Position numbers and translations under genes: made by a program. A stretch of DNA of 64,000 nt from Betaproteobacteria bacterium MOLA814. Lineage in GTDB: Bacteria > Pseudomonadota > Gammaproteobacteria > Burkholderiales > Burkholderiaceae_C. The notes under the pieces were generated by a model. That model did not search any database and was not told the origin of the DNA. It worked only from the letters and a program-made list of their open reading frames with translations. The stretch is from the NCBI GenBank assembly GCA_000496475.1, contig AYMW01000003.1, forward strand, positions 314,003-378,002. The letters run 5' to 3'. Numbering within the stretch: the first letter of the stretch is position 1; the number at the start of each line of letters is the position of its first letter. Below are positions 46,011 through 54,857 of this stretch, in pieces.

Positions 46011-47209
46011 GCACGTCCTTGTTAAGTCGCACACCTGCGCCAAATTTTGCCAGCGTTAACTTTTTGAAGCAGCACATCAACGACACTTTGTCGTTTTACA
46101 GACCACGTGCCTACGACCCAAACGGTGGGTTTTACCATTACTACAAGGACGATGGTGCGGTCTACGACACAGCGCACCGCCATTTGGTCAGTGCAACCCG
46201 GTTTGTATTCAACTGGGTGTGCGCCTGGCAACACACTGGCGACGCCACTTATGTAGAGTGGGCGCACCACGCATTGGTGGAGTTAGACACGCGCTTCAAA
46301 ACACCTGCGGGCGACTACGTGTGGACAGTGAACGCTCAAGGCGTTGAGGACGCCCGGGTTATGGCCTACGGGCAGGCCTTTGTGCTGCTGGCAAAGTCGC
46401 ACGCCTACCGAGCCAAACTGTGCAGCGCTCAAGATGTGGCATCGGTATTTGAGCGCATGAACACACAGTTTTTTGAGCCTGCGCACCTAGCCTATGCCGA
46501 TGAACGCTCAGCCAGCGGCGAACTGTCGCACTACCGCGGCCAAAACGCCAACATGCACATGTGCGAAGCCTGCCTGGCCGCGTTTGAAGCCACTGGCGAG
46601 CAACGCTACTTGGACAGAGCACAAGACCTCGCCAACACCTTTGCCCTCCACTTGGCACAACAGGGCCGCCAGCCTATTTGGGAACACTACCACCTGGACT
46701 GGACACCAGACTGGCGTTACAACATAGACACGCCTGGCGATATATTCAAGCCTTGGGGCTACCAAACAGGGCACCAAACCGAATGGGCCAAGCTGCTGCT
46801 CAACTTGTTTGAACACACCCACAACCAGGCTTTAGTAAACACCGCACAGGCGCTTCACGATGCCGCATACCTTGCCGGCTGGGACGCGCTCAACGGTGGA
46901 TTAATCTACGGCTATGCGCCAGACGGCACACCATGCGACACAGACAAATACTTCTGGGTTCAGGCCGAGACCTTTGCCAGCAGTTGGCGCCTATGGCGCG
47001 CAACGGGTGAGCAACGCTACCTGACCCAGTACCACCACACGTGGTCATGGGCTTGGGCGCATTTGGTAGACCACCAACATGGTGCATGGTTTCGCATAGT
47101 GGATGCACAAGGCGCAAAGCTTGAAGACACCAAGTCACCGGCTGGCAAAGTGGATTACCACACCATGGGTGCATGTTGGGATGTATTGCGTGTAGGAGGC
47201 TTGGATTAA
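46007..47209 (+). CDS. AGE family sugar isomerase/epimerase
   Basis: N-acylglucosamine 2-epimerase superfamily protein of 400 residues with the (alpha/alpha)6 barrel of mannose isomerases, cellobiose 2-epimerases and the YihS group. Typical segments are GGFYHYYKDDGAVYDTAHRHLVSATRFVFNW, QNANMHMCEACLAAFEATGEQRYLDRA, DIFKPWGYQTGHQTEWAKLLLNL and CDTDKYFWVQAETFAS. Histidines in the latter two are the usual acid/base residues. Mannose-fructose isomerisation is the commonest activity of close relatives. The GTG start is coupled to the preceding stop, and the next gene begins directly after its stop. Confidence 0.87.
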   Translation: MSTSLLSRTPAPNFASVNFLKQHINDTLSFYRPRAYDPNGGFYHYYKDDGAVYDTAHRHLVSATRFVFNWVCAWQHTGDATYVEWAHHALVELDTRFKTPAGDYVWTVNAQGVEDARVMAYGQAFVLLAKSHAYRAKLCSAQDVASVFERMNTQFFEPAHLAYADERSASGELSHYRGQNANMHMCEACLAAFEATGEQRYLDRAQDLANTFALHLAQQGRQPIWEHYHLDWTPDWRYNIDTPGDIFKPWGYQTGHQTEWAKLLLNLFEHTHNQALVNTAQALHDAAYLAGWDALNGGLIYGYAPDGTPCDTDKYFWVQAETFASSWRLWRATGEQRYLTQYHHTWSWAWAHLVDHQHGAWFRIVDAQGAKLEDTKSPAGKVDYHTMGACWDVLRVGGLD

Positions 47210-48172
47210 ATGCGTTTTGGAATTGTAGGCAATGCAAAAATTGCCCGTACACAAGTCATTCCCGCCATGGTAGAAGCAGGACACACACCCATTACCATGG
47301 GCAGTCGCGGGCCAATGGCAGCTTGGGATGGCGCACCCAGCATGCGCTGGACAGACTACGCCGGTGTAATAGCTGACCCCAATGTAGAAGCCGTCTACAT
47401 AGCGCTGCCCAATCACCTGCACACACCTTGGACCGTAGCAGCGCTGCATGCGGGTAAACATGTGCTGTGCGAAAAACCTATCTCTCTCAGCATTGAAGAG
47501 TCTGCACAGATACAAGCTGCCATGCAAGCTACAGGCAAACACGCGGTAGAGGCTTATATGGTGCGCCACCACCCACAGTGGGCGTGGTTACGCCAAGTCG
47601 ACTTGGGCGCTATTCGTCAAATACACGTGCTGTTCAACTACGACAACCGCGACGCCCTCAACATACGCAACCGCTTCGCCATTGGTGGTGGCGCGTTGTG
47701 GGACATAGGCTGCTACGCCGTTTTCACCGGGCATTGGCTGATGGGCACAAGCCCAAACCATGTGCATGCCCACATGCAGCGCCACCCGGATTGGGGCGTA
47801 GACATCCACACCCAAGGCACCATGCGCTGGGATACAGCAGACCAAGCCCACACGCACTTGCAATTTATGGTGAGCACGCAAAGCGCTAAAAGCCAAAGCG
47901 TACAGGTGATAGGCGACAAGGGATGGGCCACGCTTCACGCGCCTTTTAACCCTCAGCATGGTCCCTCAGGCACCAGCGCTGCATGGGCACCCAACGCAGG
48001 CCTGCACCACGACGCGGAGTTGATCACGTTTGAACCTTGTAACGCTTATACCCGCATGGTCAGCGACTTCGTCGCAACAGTCCATAGCAGCGCGGCTCCC
48101 AGCTTGGACGACAGCGTGGCAATCACCGCCAACTTGTGCGCGTTGCACCAGTCGGCTGTGCCCAATTCATGA
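47210..48172 (+). CDS. Gfo/Idh/MocA family oxidoreductase
   Basis: Second NAD(P)-dependent sugar dehydrogenase or reductase of this unit, 320 residues. The Rossmann motif is MRFGIVGNAKIARTQVIPAM, the catalytic block is HVLCEKPISLSIEESAQIQAAMQATGKHAVEAYMVRHHPQW, and GGGALWDIGCYAV is the second conserved stretch with Asp and a nearby Tyr where His is often found. It differs strongly from the first reductase, so it is a distinct step and not a recent copy. The ATG follows the previous TAA without a gap. Confidence 0.87.
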   Translation: MRFGIVGNAKIARTQVIPAMVEAGHTPITMGSRGPMAAWDGAPSMRWTDYAGVIADPNVEAVYIALPNHLHTPWTVAALHAGKHVLCEKPISLSIEESAQIQAAMQATGKHAVEAYMVRHHPQWAWLRQVDLGAIRQIHVLFNYDNRDALNIRNRFAIGGGALWDIGCYAVFTGHWLMGTSPNHVHAHMQRHPDWGVDIHTQGTMRWDTADQAHTHLQFMVSTQSAKSQSVQVIGDKGWATLHAPFNPQHGPSGTSAAWAPNAGLHHDAELITFEPCNAYTRMVSDFVATVHSSAAPSLDDSVAITANLCALHQSAVPNS

Positions 48173-48187
48173 TTTAGCCAACCAACG

Positions 48188-48202
48188 CATTAACGTTTAC
48201 CC
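48188..48202 (-). promoter_or_regulatory. Weak LacI-type operator copy before the TRAP unit
   Basis: On the minus strand this reads GGTAAACGTTAATGC, sharing the 10-base core GTAAACGTTA with the three full operators. It lies 16 bases after the second reductase stop and about 100 before the TAXI binding-protein gene. Confidence 0.45.
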
Positions 48203-48304
48203 TAGTTCTACCGACGGCACACACAGAGCGCACAAAAGGCAGCTGGTTACGTGGTAAATTCTTCAATCGTTGAAAAGAAAATCATTCACCTGACGGAGAC
48301 TCTC

Positions 48305-49258
48305 ATGAAAATCGTATCGAAAATAGCGCTTTGCGCTGCACTGGGCTTGGGCTCACTGAGCACAGCAGTACATGCAGCAGAATTTATTACCGTGCTGACC
48401 GGCGGCACAAGCGGCGCTTACTTCCCAATTGGTACGGCACTGTCTAAGTTTTACGGCGACGCCATGCCCAACACCAAGGTCACGGTGCAATCGACCAAGG
48501 CCAGTGCAGAAAATTTGAACCTTGTGCAAGCTGGCCGTGGTGAACTGGCGTTCGCCTTAGGCGATGCGGTATCCAACGCATGGCAAGGTAACTCTGAAGC
48601 TGGCTTTCCTAAAAAGCTGGACAAGCTGCGCGGTATCGCCGGTATTTACCCCAACTACATTCAAATTGCGGCCAGCGAAGACTCAGGCATCAAAACATTG
48701 GCTGACCTCAAAGGCAAACGCGTGGCGGTTGGCGCACCTAAAAGTGGCACCGAGCTCAACGCCCGCGCCCTCTTTAAAGCTGCTGGCATGAGTTACGACG
48801 ACTTTGCAAAAGTTGAGTACTTGTCATTTGGTCAAAGTGTTGAGTTGATGAAAAACCGTCAAATCGACGCCACTTTGGTGTCTGCCGGTTTGGGCGTTGC
48901 TGCGGTTAAAGACTTGTCTACCAACATCGCCATACGCCTGATTCCTATCACCCCTGAAGTGATTGCCAATGTAGGCGACTCTGCTTACCAGCCGAGCACC
49001 ATCCCAGCAAACACCTACTCAGGTCAAACTGAGGCAGTGCCAACTGCTGCAATTCGCAACATTTTGGTCACCAGCTCAGACGTGTCTGACCAAGATGCCT
49101 ACACCATGACCAAAGAGCTGTTTGCACAGTTGCCTGCCCTGCATGCGGCCCACAAAGCAACCTTGGCCATCGACCCTAAAACAGCAGCACTTGGTGTGCC
49201 AGTGCCGTTGCACCCCGGTGCTGAGCGCTACTACCGCGAAGCCGGTTTGATCAAGTAA
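48305..49258 (+). CDS. TAXI family TRAP transporter solute-binding protein
   Basis: Periplasmic binding protein of 317 residues from the ATG at 48305, with GGAGA upstream. The signal peptide MKIVSKIALCAALGLGSLSTAVHA precedes the family start EFITVLTGGTSGAYFPIGTALSKFYGDAMP. GRGELAFALGDAVSNAWQG, LKGKRVAVGAPKSGTELNARALFKAAGM and the C-terminal LHPGAERYYREAGLI are typical of TAXI proteins. Ligands of TAXI systems are poorly known and include glutamate/aromatic acid types. The fused permease follows after a hairpin. Confidence 0.93.
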   Translation: MKIVSKIALCAALGLGSLSTAVHAAEFITVLTGGTSGAYFPIGTALSKFYGDAMPNTKVTVQSTKASAENLNLVQAGRGELAFALGDAVSNAWQGNSEAGFPKKLDKLRGIAGIYPNYIQIAASEDSGIKTLADLKGKRVAVGAPKSGTELNARALFKAAGMSYDDFAKVEYLSFGQSVELMKNRQIDATLVSAGLGVAAVKDLSTNIAIRLIPITPEVIANVGDSAYQPSTIPANTYSGQTEAVPTAAIRNILVTSSDVSDQDAYTMTKELFAQLPALHAAHKATLAIDPKTAALGVPVPLHPGAERYYREAGLIK

Positions 49259-49282
49259 TTAAGCCCTTGCGCAACCCCTTAG

Positions 49283-49304
49283 AAAAGCGCTGCCAAGCGC
49301 TTTT
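49283..49304 (+). terminator. Hairpin with T run between TAXI protein and TRAP permease
   Basis: AAAAGCGCT (49283-49291) pairs with AGCGCTTTT (49296-49304) around GCCA, followed by CTTTTT. It probably reduces readthrough from the binding-protein gene into the permease gene. Confidence 0.82.
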
Positions 49305-49401
49305 CTTTTTGGTCGTTCGGTGACCTCACTCACACCCGGTTGCACTCGGATTTCATCTCGCGCACCAACCCACTTCACCTTACTTCGAACCAACCACCAG
49401 C

Positions 49402-51411
49402 ATGCTCAACACCAAAGAATGGTCTTTCAGCGGCGGGACCAGAGACAAGGCGATTTTCTTCATCGCGTTGTGCTTCTCTGTCTTCCAAATTTACACCGCG
49501 ACCTTTAGCCCAATTGGCACCCAAATTGTGCGCGCGCTGCACGTTGGATTTTTATGTCTGCTGGTGATGTTGATGCTGCCAGGGCGCTTCAAGTATCTCT
49601 CCTTGATGCTGGGTATTGCCACCATGGGCACGGGCATGTACCAATGGGTGTTTGAAGGCGAGCTTATTTTCCGCTCTGGTGCGCTGAATGATGTGGATAT
49701 GTTGATCGGCCTCATCGCACTGTTTGCGGTATTTGACAGCGCACGCCGCATCATGGGCTGGGCGCTGCCAGCCATATGTGCCACCTTTTTAGCCTATGCT
49801 TTTTTTGGCGAATACTTGCCACAGCCTCTGGGTCACCGCGGCTATGCGTTTGACCAAGTGATAGAACAAATGGCATTTGGTACAGAAGGTATTTACGGTA
49901 TACCCACGTATGTGAGCAGCAGCTACATCTTCTTGTTCATTTTGTTCGGTGCGTTTCTAGAAAGCGCTGGCATGATCACGCTGTTTACAAATTTTGCCAT
50001 GGGAACCGTTGGTCACACACGCGGCGGCCCAGCAAAAGTAGCCGTGGTCAGCTCAGGTTTGATGGGCACTATCAACGGCTCAGGCGTTGCCAACGTGGTC
50101 ACCACTGGCCAATTTACTATTCCGTTGATGAAACGCTTTGGCTTTTCATCTGCCTTTGCCGGGGGCGTCGAATCAACCGCCAGCATGGGTGGCCAACTTA
50201 TGCCTCCAGTCATGGGCGCCGTGGCCTTCATCATGGCGGAAACACTGGAGTTGCCCTACCTTGACATCTGTATTGCGGCCTTGGTGCCGGCTATGTTGTA
50301 CTTCACCACGGCTTTTTGGATGGTTCATCTCGAAGCTGCCAGAGCTGGCCTAAAAGGTTTAGCCAAAGAAGATTGTCCAGACCCTTGGGCCGCTGTTAAG
50401 ACCCACTGGTACCTCATCGGGCCATTGGTCATGCTGGTAGGTTTGCTATTCGGCGGGTACACACCGCTGTTTGCCGGTACGGTGGGCTTGTTCTTAACCG
50501 TGGTGCTCATACTAGGAACTGCCGTTGCATTGCGCCTTCCCAAAACGCCTATGCGTGTGGCGTTTTGGTTGGTGATTGGTTTGCTGTGTGGTGGTTTTTT
50601 CGAAATAGGTGCCGGCGCACTGCTGGGCACAATTGCCTTGTTGGTCTTTATTTTGTTGGCTATTCGGGATGGTGGCGCGCTGCATGTCAGCATCCAAGCC
50701 TTGGCCAATGGTGCCCGTCATGCGCTGCCTGTGGGTGTTGCCTGTGCATTGGTGGGTGTGATTATTGGCGTGTTAACCCTCACGGGTGCAGCCACAACGT
50801 TTGCCAATGCCATCATCAGTGTGGGTGAACAAAGTTTGTTCTTGAGTCTGCTGCTGACCATGCTGGTGTGTTTGATTTTGGGCATGGGAATTCCAACCAT
50901 TCCCAACTACATCATCACCAGTTCGCTGGCAGCACCGGCCTTGTTGGAGCTGGGCGTGCCACTGCTGGTGAGCCACATGTTTGTGTTTTACTTCGGTATT
51001 TTGGCGGACCTCACGCCACCGGTTGCGCTGGCCTGTTTCGCGGCCTCTCCGATAGCCAAAGAATCAGGATTGAAAATCAGCCTACAAGCCGTCAAAATTG
51101 CCTTTGCAGGCTTTGTCATTCCATTCATGGCGGTCTACTCACCAGCGCTCATGTTGCAAGGCGACCCAAGCATAGTGGCTGTGGCCTACATCATCTTCAA
51201 AGCCTTGATCGCCATCGCGTTATGGGGCATGGCAGCCAGCGGGTATTGGCGTGCGCCTATGTCGATTGTCGAGCGTATCTGGGCAGTGGGCGCGGCGGCT
51301 ATGCTGGTCGTAGCCTTGCCAATTACAGATGAAGTTGGACTTGGCTTGGCGGCTGGCTTCTTGGCTTGGCATGTGTGGCGCACACGGTCTCTCAATCAGA
51401 CGCTTGCGTGA
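49402..51411 (+). CDS. TRAP transporter fused permease (DctQM type, TAXI-associated)
   Basis: Large membrane protein of 669 residues combining the small (DctQ) and large (DctM) TRAP permease subunits, as is usual for TAXI systems. N-terminal helices (AIFFIALCFSVFQIYTATF and ALHVGFLCLLVMLML) are followed by the DctM core with IFLFILFGAFLESAGMI, GTINGSGVANVVTTGQFTIPLMKRFGFS, GGQLMPPVMGAVAFIMAE and ILGMGIPTIPNYIITSSLAAPALLELG. It uses an ion gradient to import the ligand held by the TAXI protein. Confidence 0.94.
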   Translation: MLNTKEWSFSGGTRDKAIFFIALCFSVFQIYTATFSPIGTQIVRALHVGFLCLLVMLMLPGRFKYLSLMLGIATMGTGMYQWVFEGELIFRSGALNDVDMLIGLIALFAVFDSARRIMGWALPAICATFLAYAFFGEYLPQPLGHRGYAFDQVIEQMAFGTEGIYGIPTYVSSSYIFLFILFGAFLESAGMITLFTNFAMGTVGHTRGGPAKVAVVSSGLMGTINGSGVANVVTTGQFTIPLMKRFGFSSAFAGGVESTASMGGQLMPPVMGAVAFIMAETLELPYLDICIAALVPAMLYFTTAFWMVHLEAARAGLKGLAKEDCPDPWAAVKTHWYLIGPLVMLVGLLFGGYTPLFAGTVGLFLTVVLILGTAVALRLPKTPMRVAFWLVIGLLCGGFFEIGAGALLGTIALLVFILLAIRDGGALHVSIQALANGARHALPVGVACALVGVIIGVLTLTGAATTFANAIISVGEQSLFLSLLLTMLVCLILGMGIPTIPNYIITSSLAAPALLELGVPLLVSHMFVFYFGILADLTPPVALACFAASPIAKESGLKISLQAVKIAFAGFVIPFMAVYSPALMLQGDPSIVAVAYIIFKALIAIALWGMAASGYWRAPMSIVERIWAVGAAAMLVVALPITDEVGLGLAAGFLAWHVWRTRSLNQTLA

Positions 51412-51806
51412 GCGCAAGCGCAGCGCTGGCAGCGCTTTGCATCAGCAGCGGTGTCTTGAGTGCTGTGGTACCCACCACAGCGTTTGGGTTGCAATGGATG
51501 CACTCCATTGAAAAAACCCAGTGGTTTGAGCAGTGGGCCGTGACCCCCCATATGCTTGTGCTGGAACGTGCCCGTGTTGCCACAAGCGGCGCAGGTATGG
51601 ACATACCTGACAATGCGGTGTTGGTGGATGGTATGTATCGTTACGACGTGAACTTGGAGATACAACGGGTAACCTTAAGCCACAGTCCCTACACGGCGCA
51701 AGCGACGCTGTGCATAGAACAGCGCTGCAAGCCGTTGAGCGACTGGCTACCAGGTTTACCCGCGATTGCGGCAGTCGAGTTGGCGGCTTGCACCGCCAAA
51801 CCCTAA
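51408..51806 (+). CDS. DUF1850 protein of the TRAP/TAXI operon
   Basis: Small protein of 132 residues starting at a GTG whose last bases form the permease stop (GTGA). It has the DUF1850 signature FGLQWMHSIEKTQWFEQW near the middle of the first half, followed by RARVATSGAGMDIPDNAVLVDGMYRY. Members of this family are regularly found beside TAXI-type TRAP permeases; the function is unknown. The N-terminal stretch is Ala-rich and weakly hydrophobic. The stop codon lies inside a short tandem repeat. Confidence 0.82.
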   Translation: MSASAALAALCISSGVLSAVVPTTAFGLQWMHSIEKTQWFEQWAVTPHMLVLERARVATSGAGMDIPDNAVLVDGMYRYDVNLEIQRVTLSHSPYTAQATLCIEQRCKPLSDWLPGLPAIAAVELAACTAKP

Positions 51807-51823
51807 ACCCTAAACCCTAAACC
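51798..51823 (+). repeat. Tandem AAACCCT repeat
   Basis: Three and two-thirds copies of the 7-base unit AAACCCT run across the stop codon of the DUF1850 gene. The unit equals the plant telomere repeat by chance or through slippage. Changes in copy number beyond the stop would not alter the protein. Confidence 0.9.
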
Positions 51824-51846
51824 GACAAACTGTATAGCTGTGAGCC

Positions 51847-53253
51847 TCAAGCCCTGGCAGGCACGTACCGGGTCACCTCGCGCAACAGCACAAACTCTTC
51901 CGCCGTTGTGGGGTGAACCGCGATGGTTCCGTCAAACTGTGCTTTGGTGGCACCCATGGTCACGGCAATCGCGAGCGCTTGAATAATTTCTGGCGAGTCA
52001 TCACCCAACATGTGTACACCAACCACCTTGTCGCTGGCGTCGTCTACCAACACCTTGATGTAAGTCTTGGTTGTGCCACCTGCAAATGCAACTTTCATAG
52101 GCCTAAACTCGGTCTCATAGACGCGCAAGGTTGGGTAGGTCTCAGCAGCGCGTTCTTCAGTTAAACCCACACTAGACAGCGGGGGCATGGTGAAGGTGGC
52201 GGTTGCCACAGAGGCATGGTTAACCGTTTTTTGTGTGCCTGTGTACAGGTTGTCGATCAAGGCACGGCCTTCAGCAATGGCCACAGGTGTCAGCGCCATT
52301 CGCCCTGTTACATCGCCTACGGCGTAGACGTTGGGCACTGACGTTTCGCTCCACTCATTGACTTCAATTGAGCCGTCTTTGCCGGTTTTGACACCAATAT
52401 TGTCTAGGCCAAGGCCTTCCACATTGGGGCTGCGCCCAGTGGCGTTCAAAACCGCATCAAACTCGTATGCCATATCGCCGGCCAACACCACCGTCGTATC
52501 GCCTCGCACCTCTACTTTTTTCATACTGCTTGAAGGCCTCAACGTGATGCCTTGTGCAACCAGCGCCTCGGCCAACTTGGTGCGCGTGCTATTGTCAAAG
52601 CCGCGCAGTGGCAAATGGTCGCGGTAAAACACCGTCACTTCGCTGCCCAAACCTCGCAAAATACTAGCAAACTCCAAAGCAATGTAGCCGGCACCCAACA
52701 CGCCTAAACGCTTGGGTACGTGGCGTAAGTTGAGAATGTCGTCTGAACTTAAGGCATGCTCAAGACCGGGGAAAGCATGGCGGTTGACACGCCCACCTGT
52801 TGCCACCAACAAGCGTTTGGTTGTGAGGGTTACCTGAACACCATCATTGCCGCTGACCGACACAGTAGCGGCATCCACAATGGTGGCGTCACCCCGAAAC
52901 AAGGTGACCCCGCTGCTGTCAAGCATCTTGCTGTAAATACCTTCAAGGCGGTCAATCTCTTTGGACTTGTTGTCTTGCCAAGTCGCCATGTCAAACGTGG
53001 CGTTGTCCATCCGCCACCCATAGGCAGCAATCTCAGGCAATTCGCGCCCAAACTTGGCGGCGTACATCATGAGTTTTTTAGGCACACAGCCGCGAATCAC
53101 ACATGTGCCACCCAAGCGGTCGCGCTCAACCAAGGCCACACGCGCCCCATGAGCGGCTGCCCGCCTGGCTGACGCCACGCCGCCTGAGCCGCCGCCTATG
53201 ACTAGGAGGTCAAATTCGTTGGCGGTGTGGGTGGAAGGGGTGGACTCAGACAT
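51847..53253 (-). CDS. gor: Glutathione-disulfide reductase
   Basis: FAD enzyme reducing oxidised glutathione with NADPH, 468 residues. FAD-binding GGGSGGVASARRAA, redox disulfide Cys51-Cys56 in GGTCVIRGCVPKKLM, the NADPH site LGAGYIALEFASILRGLGSEVTVFYRD, VYAVGDVTGRMALTPVAIAEGR and the dimer-interface end VGVHMLGDDSPEIIQ...AVHPTTAEEFV with catalytic His-Glu are all present. GAGG is the Shine-Dalgarno. It shares the strand with the redoxin gene upstream, fitting a thiol-redox pair. Confidence 0.95.
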   Translation of the reverse strand: MSESTPSTHTANEFDLLVIGGGSGGVASARRAAAHGARVALVERDRLGGTCVIRGCVPKKLMMYAAKFGRELPEIAAYGWRMDNATFDMATWQDNKSKEIDRLEGIYSKMLDSSGVTLFRGDATIVDAATVSVSGNDGVQVTLTTKRLLVATGGRVNRHAFPGLEHALSSDDILNLRHVPKRLGVLGAGYIALEFASILRGLGSEVTVFYRDHLPLRGFDNSTRTKLAEALVAQGITLRPSSSMKKVEVRGDTTVVLAGDMAYEFDAVLNATGRSPNVEGLGLDNIGVKTGKDGSIEVNEWSETSVPNVYAVGDVTGRMALTPVAIAEGRALIDNLYTGTQKTVNHASVATATFTMPPLSSVGLTEERAAETYPTLRVYETEFRPMKVAFAGGTTKTYIKVLVDDASDKVVGVHMLGDDSPEIIQALAIAVTMGATKAQFDGTIAVHPTTAEEFVLLREVTRYVPARA

Positions 53254-53293
53254 GACAATTCCTCATTGGTATAGCGACTAAATGGGTTCGAGC

Positions 53294-53839
53294 TTACACC
53301 GAACCGGTGTACTCCCCACGTGCCGGGTAGTCTTTAGCCACAGCAAAATCAATGGCACTCAAGAGCTCATCAAAGTGCGGACGTGCAAAGGGCATGGTTT
53401 GCACCGCACCGTAGTACAGGGAACCATCAGGGCGTATCAAGTACACCGCAGGCTCAGAAAATACAGCCGGCTCCTCAATACCAATGGACGTTTGCCCGCG
53501 TCCCGTCGAGGTGTACAAGCCCCACTCGCGGGCCGTTGCCAATGGCAAGTTGTAACCAAACCTCAGACTTGGGCTGTTGACTTTGTCTGCCATCAGTTGG
53601 GCACGCTCTTGGCCATCGCTGGACAGTGCCACAACCTTGACGCCGCGTTGCTCATAATCGGCCATCAGGCGCCCCAGCTCTAGCAGGTACTTGGCGCAAA
53701 TGGGGCAATGCAAGCCACGGTAAAAGACCACCAAAGAAAATGTTGAGGGCGCATCGGTGGCCAGCTCAAAGGTGCCGTGCGCAAGGGTTGGGACTTGCAG
53801 GGCAGGAACTGGCAGGCGAGGTAACAGTGGTGTGGTCAT
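53294..53839 (-). CDS. AhpC/TSA-like redoxin
   Basis: Thioredoxin-fold peroxiredoxin-like protein of 181 residues from the ATG at 53839. The reactive site is FYRGLHCPICAKYL with Cys45 and Cys48, a CPxC arrangement of the alkyl hydroperoxide reductase/thiol-specific antioxidant superfamily. VVALSSDGQERAQLMADKVN and PAVYLIRPDGSLYYGAVQ are further family blocks. It probably reduces peroxides or disulfides in the cytoplasm using glutathione or thioredoxin. gor lies 40 bases downstream. The gene is divergent from an AraC regulator. Confidence 0.82.
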   Translation of the reverse strand: MTTPLLPRLPVPALQVPTLAHGTFELATDAPSTFSLVVFYRGLHCPICAKYLLELGRLMADYEQRGVKVVALSSDGQERAQLMADKVNSPSLRFGYNLPLATAREWGLYTSTGRGQTSIGIEEPAVFSEPAVYLIRPDGSLYYGAVQTMPFARPHFDELLSAIDFAVAKDYPARGEYTGSV

Positions 53840-53954
53840 GTTGTGTGGTGCATCTGGTGGTTGACAGGGGTAAAGAATGTATTCTTCTAAGTACCTAGAA
53901 TAAGGCATTTATGCAACACATAAGTATCAAATTGTATCGATATCGTCTCATAAT

Positions 53955-54857
53955 ATGGCCATGGACAGACTTTCATCATTGCTTGAGCGGTTCAGCTTGC
54001 GGGCCAACGTGTATTTTCAGGGCGCACTGTGCGGCGTTCACACCGTGGGCGCCGGCGACACCAGCAGCCACTTACACCTGATTGAGCAAGGCACTGGCCA
54101 ACTGGTGATGCCAGGTTGTATCCGTTCGCCCATACCCATTACTGAGCCTACGCTGGTGTGGCTGCCACGCCCACGCACCCACAGTTTGGAGATGAACATG
54201 GGGCACGCCAGCACAACCAACAGGGCGTTGTGCGCGCGGGTCGATTTTGGTCTGGACAACAACCCGCTGCTGCAGGCCATGCCGCCAGTTCTGGTACTGC
54301 CGTTGCAACAATTGCCCAGCTTGGCCAGTACGCTTGACATCCTGTTTAACGAGGCGTTTCAACCGCGATGTGGCAGCCAAGCGGTTATTGAACGCTTGTG
54401 CGAGTTGCTGCTGATACAACTGCTGCGCTACTGCATTGAGCACCAACTGGTTGCCACTTCAGTGATAGCTGGCCTGTCAGAGCCGCGTTTGACCAAAGCC
54501 ATCACAGCCATGCATGACAAGCCGCAGACGCACTGGACACTGGACACGTTGGCGCAGCGCGCTGGTATGTCACGCGCACGCTTTGCCAGCCTCTTCAAAA
54601 GCACTGTCGGCACCACCCCTGGCGACTATCTCAGCACGTGGCGCATGGGCTTGTCTCGCGACTTGTTGCGCAGCGGCCAAAGTGTTGCCCGTACTGCGCA
54701 TGCAGTGGGCTATAAAAGCGCCAGTGCATTTGTCCATGCGTTTGGGGTGGCGCATGGCATGAGCCCTCATACATGGATAAAGGCGCGACAAGCCCAAGAC
54801 CCGCACGCCTACTTACCTGCCCCACAGCTTGAACAACAACAGCTAAGCGCTGGTTGA
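53955..54857 (+). CDS. AraC family transcriptional regulator with cupin domain
   Basis: Regulator of 300 residues: an N-terminal cupin-type sensor (ANVYFQGALCGVHTVGAGDTSSHLHLIEQGTGQLVMPG) and a C-terminal double helix-turn-helix (WTLDTLAQRAGMSRARFASLFKSTVGTTPGDYLSTWRM and ARTAHAVGYKSASAFVHAFGVAHGMSPHTW). Starts at 53955 or 53961 are equally possible. It is divergent from the redoxin gene with 115 bases between, so that gene is the first target to consider. The 3' end overlaps the convergent hydrolase by 15 bases. Confidence 0.9.
   Translation: MAMDRLSSLLERFSLRANVYFQGALCGVHTVGAGDTSSHLHLIEQGTGQLVMPGCIRSPIPITEPTLVWLPRPRTHSLEMNMGHASTTNRALCARVDFGLDNNPLLQAMPPVLVLPLQQLPSLASTLDILFNEAFQPRCGSQAVIERLCELLLIQLLRYCIEHQLVATSVIAGLSEPRLTKAITAMHDKPQTHWTLDTLAQRAGMSRARFASLFKSTVGTTPGDYLSTWRMGLSRDLLRSGQSVARTAHAVGYKSASAFVHAFGVAHGMSPHTWIKARQAQDPHAYLPAPQLEQQQLSAG

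Noticed and set aside
51798-51823. CRISPR-like or true telomere repeat
   Set aside because: The unit is only 7 bases, without spacers, and the window is ordinary bacterial chromosome; simple slippage explains it.
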